From NCBI GenBank assembly GCA_045643165.1, contig JAZUKF010000200.1, positions 1 to 8,639 of the forward strand: a stretch of 8,639 bases of DNA. The letters are read 5' to 3'. The notes below the pieces were generated by a model that did not search any database, had not been told where the DNA came from, and saw nothing but the letters and a program-made list of their open reading frames with translations. Positions 6,701 through 8,639 of this stretch are shown in pieces; the stretch's first letter is position 1; each line of letters starts with the position of its first letter. Made by a program: the position numbers and the translations under genes. Source of the DNA: SIG575 sp045643165 (GTDB lineage Bacteria; Bacillota; Clostridia; Oscillospirales; Acutalibacteraceae).

Positions 6701-7435
6701 TTATTTATCTTCATACGGAAATACATCCATAAGTCGAAGCTTGAATAAATTCTTTTCGTGCATTGAGTCGATTTTTTTCTTTATTTCCTCATCTTCGCAA
6801 ATGCCCGTTCTGATATATTTATCAAGAAGTTCATAGGTAAACCCTAAATTATCTTCATCTGTTTTACCGCAAAGACCGTCAATAGGAACTTTATCCACAA
6901 ACATATCCGGAAGATTTAGCACTCTGCCTATCGCTTTAACTTCCTGAACGGTAAGTTTTGACAAGGGGCTGAAATCCCCTGCTCCGTCTCCGTACCGTGT
7001 TGAATATCCAACCCAGTCCTCGGAAAGATTACATGTATTAACAACACGTCCGTTTACACTTTGAGAAACGGCATAAACGGCTGCCATTCTGAGTCTCGGA
7101 GGTAAATTAAAAACAGTGAAATCAGAAATTCCCGTCTGACTTTCAATTTGAGAAATAAAAGATTGATACGCATCCTTAATATTAAGAGTAAAATCCTTAA
7201 TTCCGAGATGCTTGATAAGTGCTTTTGAAACATCTATGTCAAACTGTTCACCGTTTGGCATAAGCACTCCGATTACTCTGTCTTTTCCCAAAGCTTCAAC
7301 GCAAAGTGCCGCACAAACCGAACTGTCTTTTCCGCCGGAAATTCCCAACACCGCATTGCATCCTTCACCGTTTAACTTAAACCAGTTTCTGATCCAGTCA
7401 ACAATATCATTTTTTACTTTTTCTGCATCAAACAT
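6701..7435 (-). CDS. nadE: Ammonia-dependent NAD synthetase
   Basis: The enzyme converts nicotinic acid adenine dinucleotide, ATP and ammonia to NAD, the last step of NAD synthesis, in the cytoplasm. At 244 residues it is the short ammonia-using form, without the glutaminase (nitrilase-like) domain of the long NadE. The PP-loop SGGKDSS at 33-39 binds ATP pyrophosphate. LPPRLRMAAVYAVSQ at 111-125, NTCNLSEDWVGYSTRYGDGAGDFSPLSKL at 133-161 (read as NTCNLSEDWVGYST then RYGDGAGDFSPLSKL) and KTDEDNLGFTYELLDKYI at 191-208 are the conserved substrate-binding and dimer blocks. ATG at 7435 lies 3 bases after the stop of the dockerin-protein gene. Its weak ribosome site (AGGCAGG, 7449-7443) is inside that gene, so translation is probably coupled. 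It is flanked by two exported-protein genes in the same transcript, an unusual setting for a cofactor gene. Confidence 0.95.
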   Translation of the reverse strand: MFDAEKVKNDIVDWIRNWFKLNGEGCNAVLGISGGKDSSVCAALCVEALGKDRVIGVLMPNGEQFDIDVSKALIKHLGIKDFTLNIKDAYQSFISQIESQTGISDFTVFNLPPRLRMAAVYAVSQSVNGRVVNTCNLSEDWVGYSTRYGDGAGDFSPLSKLTVQEVKAIGRVLNLPDMFVDKVPIDGLCGKTDEDNLGFTYELLDKYIRTGICEDEEIKKKIDSMHEKNLFKLRLMDVFPYEDK

Positions 7436-7438
7436 TTT

Positions 7439-8639
7439 TTAACCTGCCTTTTGTTGAGAAATATCATCTAATAACAGACCTGTATTTTCAATCTTTAATA
7501 AATCGCTGTACGTGAAATATCCGTCATGGTCAACATCCATTGCCTCAATTTGCAATTCATTAAATGATGATATATCGCACATATTATAATATCTGAAAAC
7601 GAAATAAGAATAATCGCTTCCGTTTGCATATCCGTCACCGGAAATATCACCGTAAACTAAGAAATTATCCGTATAATATAAATCTCCGTTTTTATCAATA
7701 AGAGCTATTCTGTCGTTAGTTCCGACTCTTTCATCATCGCCCTTAATACGACCGTCCGGAGCGGCAATAACGGCATTTTTATTTTCAAATTTATCGGTAA
7801 TATTTTTGCAACTGTTCACATCAAGGTTTAATCCGTAATATGCGTTAAGCTTATTATCATATAGCAAACCGCTGTCTTGAATATACTTAATTCCGTCTGC
7901 TCTTATGCAATAATCACCGTCAAAATAATATGAATCGTCATAAAGAGTGATTTTATCATTATATTGACTGCTTAAAGATTCTCCGAAATTCACAGGGCAA
8001 AATCCGAAATTATATTTATCAAAATCAAGAACAATGATTTTTTCCGAAGCGGGAGTATAATTAAGAAAATTTATTTTTCTGTTTTCCGCAAGACGGACCT
8101 TATTTGATTTATCTATAACGGAAGAATTCTGTAAATTCAACGTTCCGTCAACATAAATCGCAGAACTTGTATTATCAAATAATGTGCCGGAAAAATAATT
8201 CATTTCACCCTTATTTATATAAACGGCACCCTTATTTGTTATGTTTCCGTTAATTGAACCGCCGTACATATTAAATATACCCTTAACTTCCGCCACACTG
8301 TCTATACCGTTTGAGCCGTATAAAACTATGCCGTCTTTCATCTGCAAAACACCGCCGTTTTCAACGAGTATTAAGCAGTTGTTTATTACATTTGAACCGT
8401 CAATATAAACTAAATCAACATTCTCCAAACCGGTATCATCAAGAGTTTTTTCAAGTTTCAGAAGTCCGTTTTCTTTTATTATAAACATGGAACCTTCAAA
8501 ACCTTCACATGCGGAAATTGTATGAACATCTCCGTCGGAATAAATTGTAATTTCACCTTTGATTTCAAGAGTTTTCGTTAATACAACATCATCAATCAAA
8601 GTGATTACCGCAGTTTCATTTCCGATATCTTCAAGTGCT
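7439..8639 (-). CDS. Surface protein with beta-helix-like repeats and C-terminal dockerin-like domain, N-terminus cut by window edge
   Basis: The frame is open to the right edge, reading ALEDIGNETAVITL before TTG 8599, so the start and any signal peptide lie outside. Residue numbers here count from that TTG. The first 160 residues are short beta-strand turns with recurring Gly/Asn and motifs such as GGVLQMKDG, GIFNMYGGSINGN, GAVYINKGEMNYFSG and GTLNLQNSS, typical of right-handed beta-helix or pectate-lyase-like surface proteins. About 290-315 resembles the beta segment often found before dockerins (GTNDRIALIDKNGD). Residues about 316-372 form a dockerin-like pair of calcium loops: DISGDGYANGSD at 318-329 and DVDHDGYFTYSD at 355-366. 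A dockerin would dock the protein onto a cohesin scaffold at the cell surface; no cohesin is in the window. It overlaps no neighbour, and nadE starts 3 bases after its TAA. Confidence 0.8.
   Translation of the reverse strand, partial: ALEDIGNETAVITLIDDVVLTKTLEIKGEITIYSDGDVHTISACEGFEGSMFIIKENGLLKLEKTLDDTGLENVDLVYIDGSNVINNCLILVENGGVLQMKDGIVLYGSNGIDSVAEVKGIFNMYGGSINGNITNKGAVYINKGEMNYFSGTLFDNTSSAIYVDGTLNLQNSSVIDKSNKVRLAENRKINFLNYTPASEKIIVLDFDKYNFGFCPVNFGESLSSQYNDKITLYDDSYYFDGDYCIRADGIKYIQDSGLLYDNKLNAYYGLNLDVNSCKNITDKFENKNAVIAAPDGRIKGDDERVGTNDRIALIDKNGDLYYTDNFLVYGDISGDGYANGSDYSYFVFRYYNMCDISSFNELQIEAMDVDHDGYFTYSDLLKIENTGLLLDDISQQKAG

Noticed and set aside
7212..7442. Plus-strand open frame opposite nadE
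   Set aside because: It is the antisense of the PP-loop region of nadE.
8597..8599. TTG as the true start of the dockerin-like protein
   Set aside because: The frame stays open to the window edge with protein-like sequence upstream and no ribosome site before the TTG.

Overview
The window is AT-rich and every recognisable gene lies on the minus strand, so transcription runs from high to low coordinates. Strong Shine-Dalgarno sites, consensus sigma-A promoters with 17-base spacers, a lipoprotein amino-acid transporter, a dockerin-bearing surface protein and a DUF4474 protein point to a low-GC Gram-positive anaerobe of the class Clostridia, probably Oscillospiraceae/Ruminococcaceae-like. The species cannot be named from this sequence.

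Right to left: (A) Positions 8639 to 5190 hold a tightly packed run of three genes. These are the C-terminal part of a secreted beta-structured protein ending in a dockerin-like domain, then nadE (ammonia-dependent NAD synthetase, 3-base gap), then a secreted C39/papain-like cysteine peptidase homologue (20-base gap). The promoter lies outside the window. (B) Positions 5182 to 2759 hold a polar amino-acid ABC importer with its own promoter: binding lipoprotein, permease, ATPase. A strong hairpin without a U-tract sits between the lipoprotein and permease genes. (C) A DUF4474 protein follows after about 36 bases and may be read from the same transcript. Its signal peptide is encoded in frame upstream of the first ATG, but no canonical start codon is present there. 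(D) A secreted GH16 beta-glucanase-like enzyme (1470 to 466) has its own promoter and a clear intrinsic terminator. (E) At the left edge is the 5' part of a type IIA topoisomerase B-subunit gene. It has a perfect consensus promoter but an in-frame TGA at codon 19.

The products suggest a cell that binds, cuts and imports extracellular nutrients: a GH16 glycan hydrolase, a dockerin protein, a secreted peptidase-like protein and an amino-acid importer, with the housekeeping gene nadE embedded among them. I see no CRISPR array, transposon, tRNA, rRNA or phage module and no convincing new system. The points most worth a second look are the two damaged or non-canonical translation signals (topoisomerase stop, DUF4474 start), the intra-operon hairpin, and the pairing of nadE with two exported proteins.
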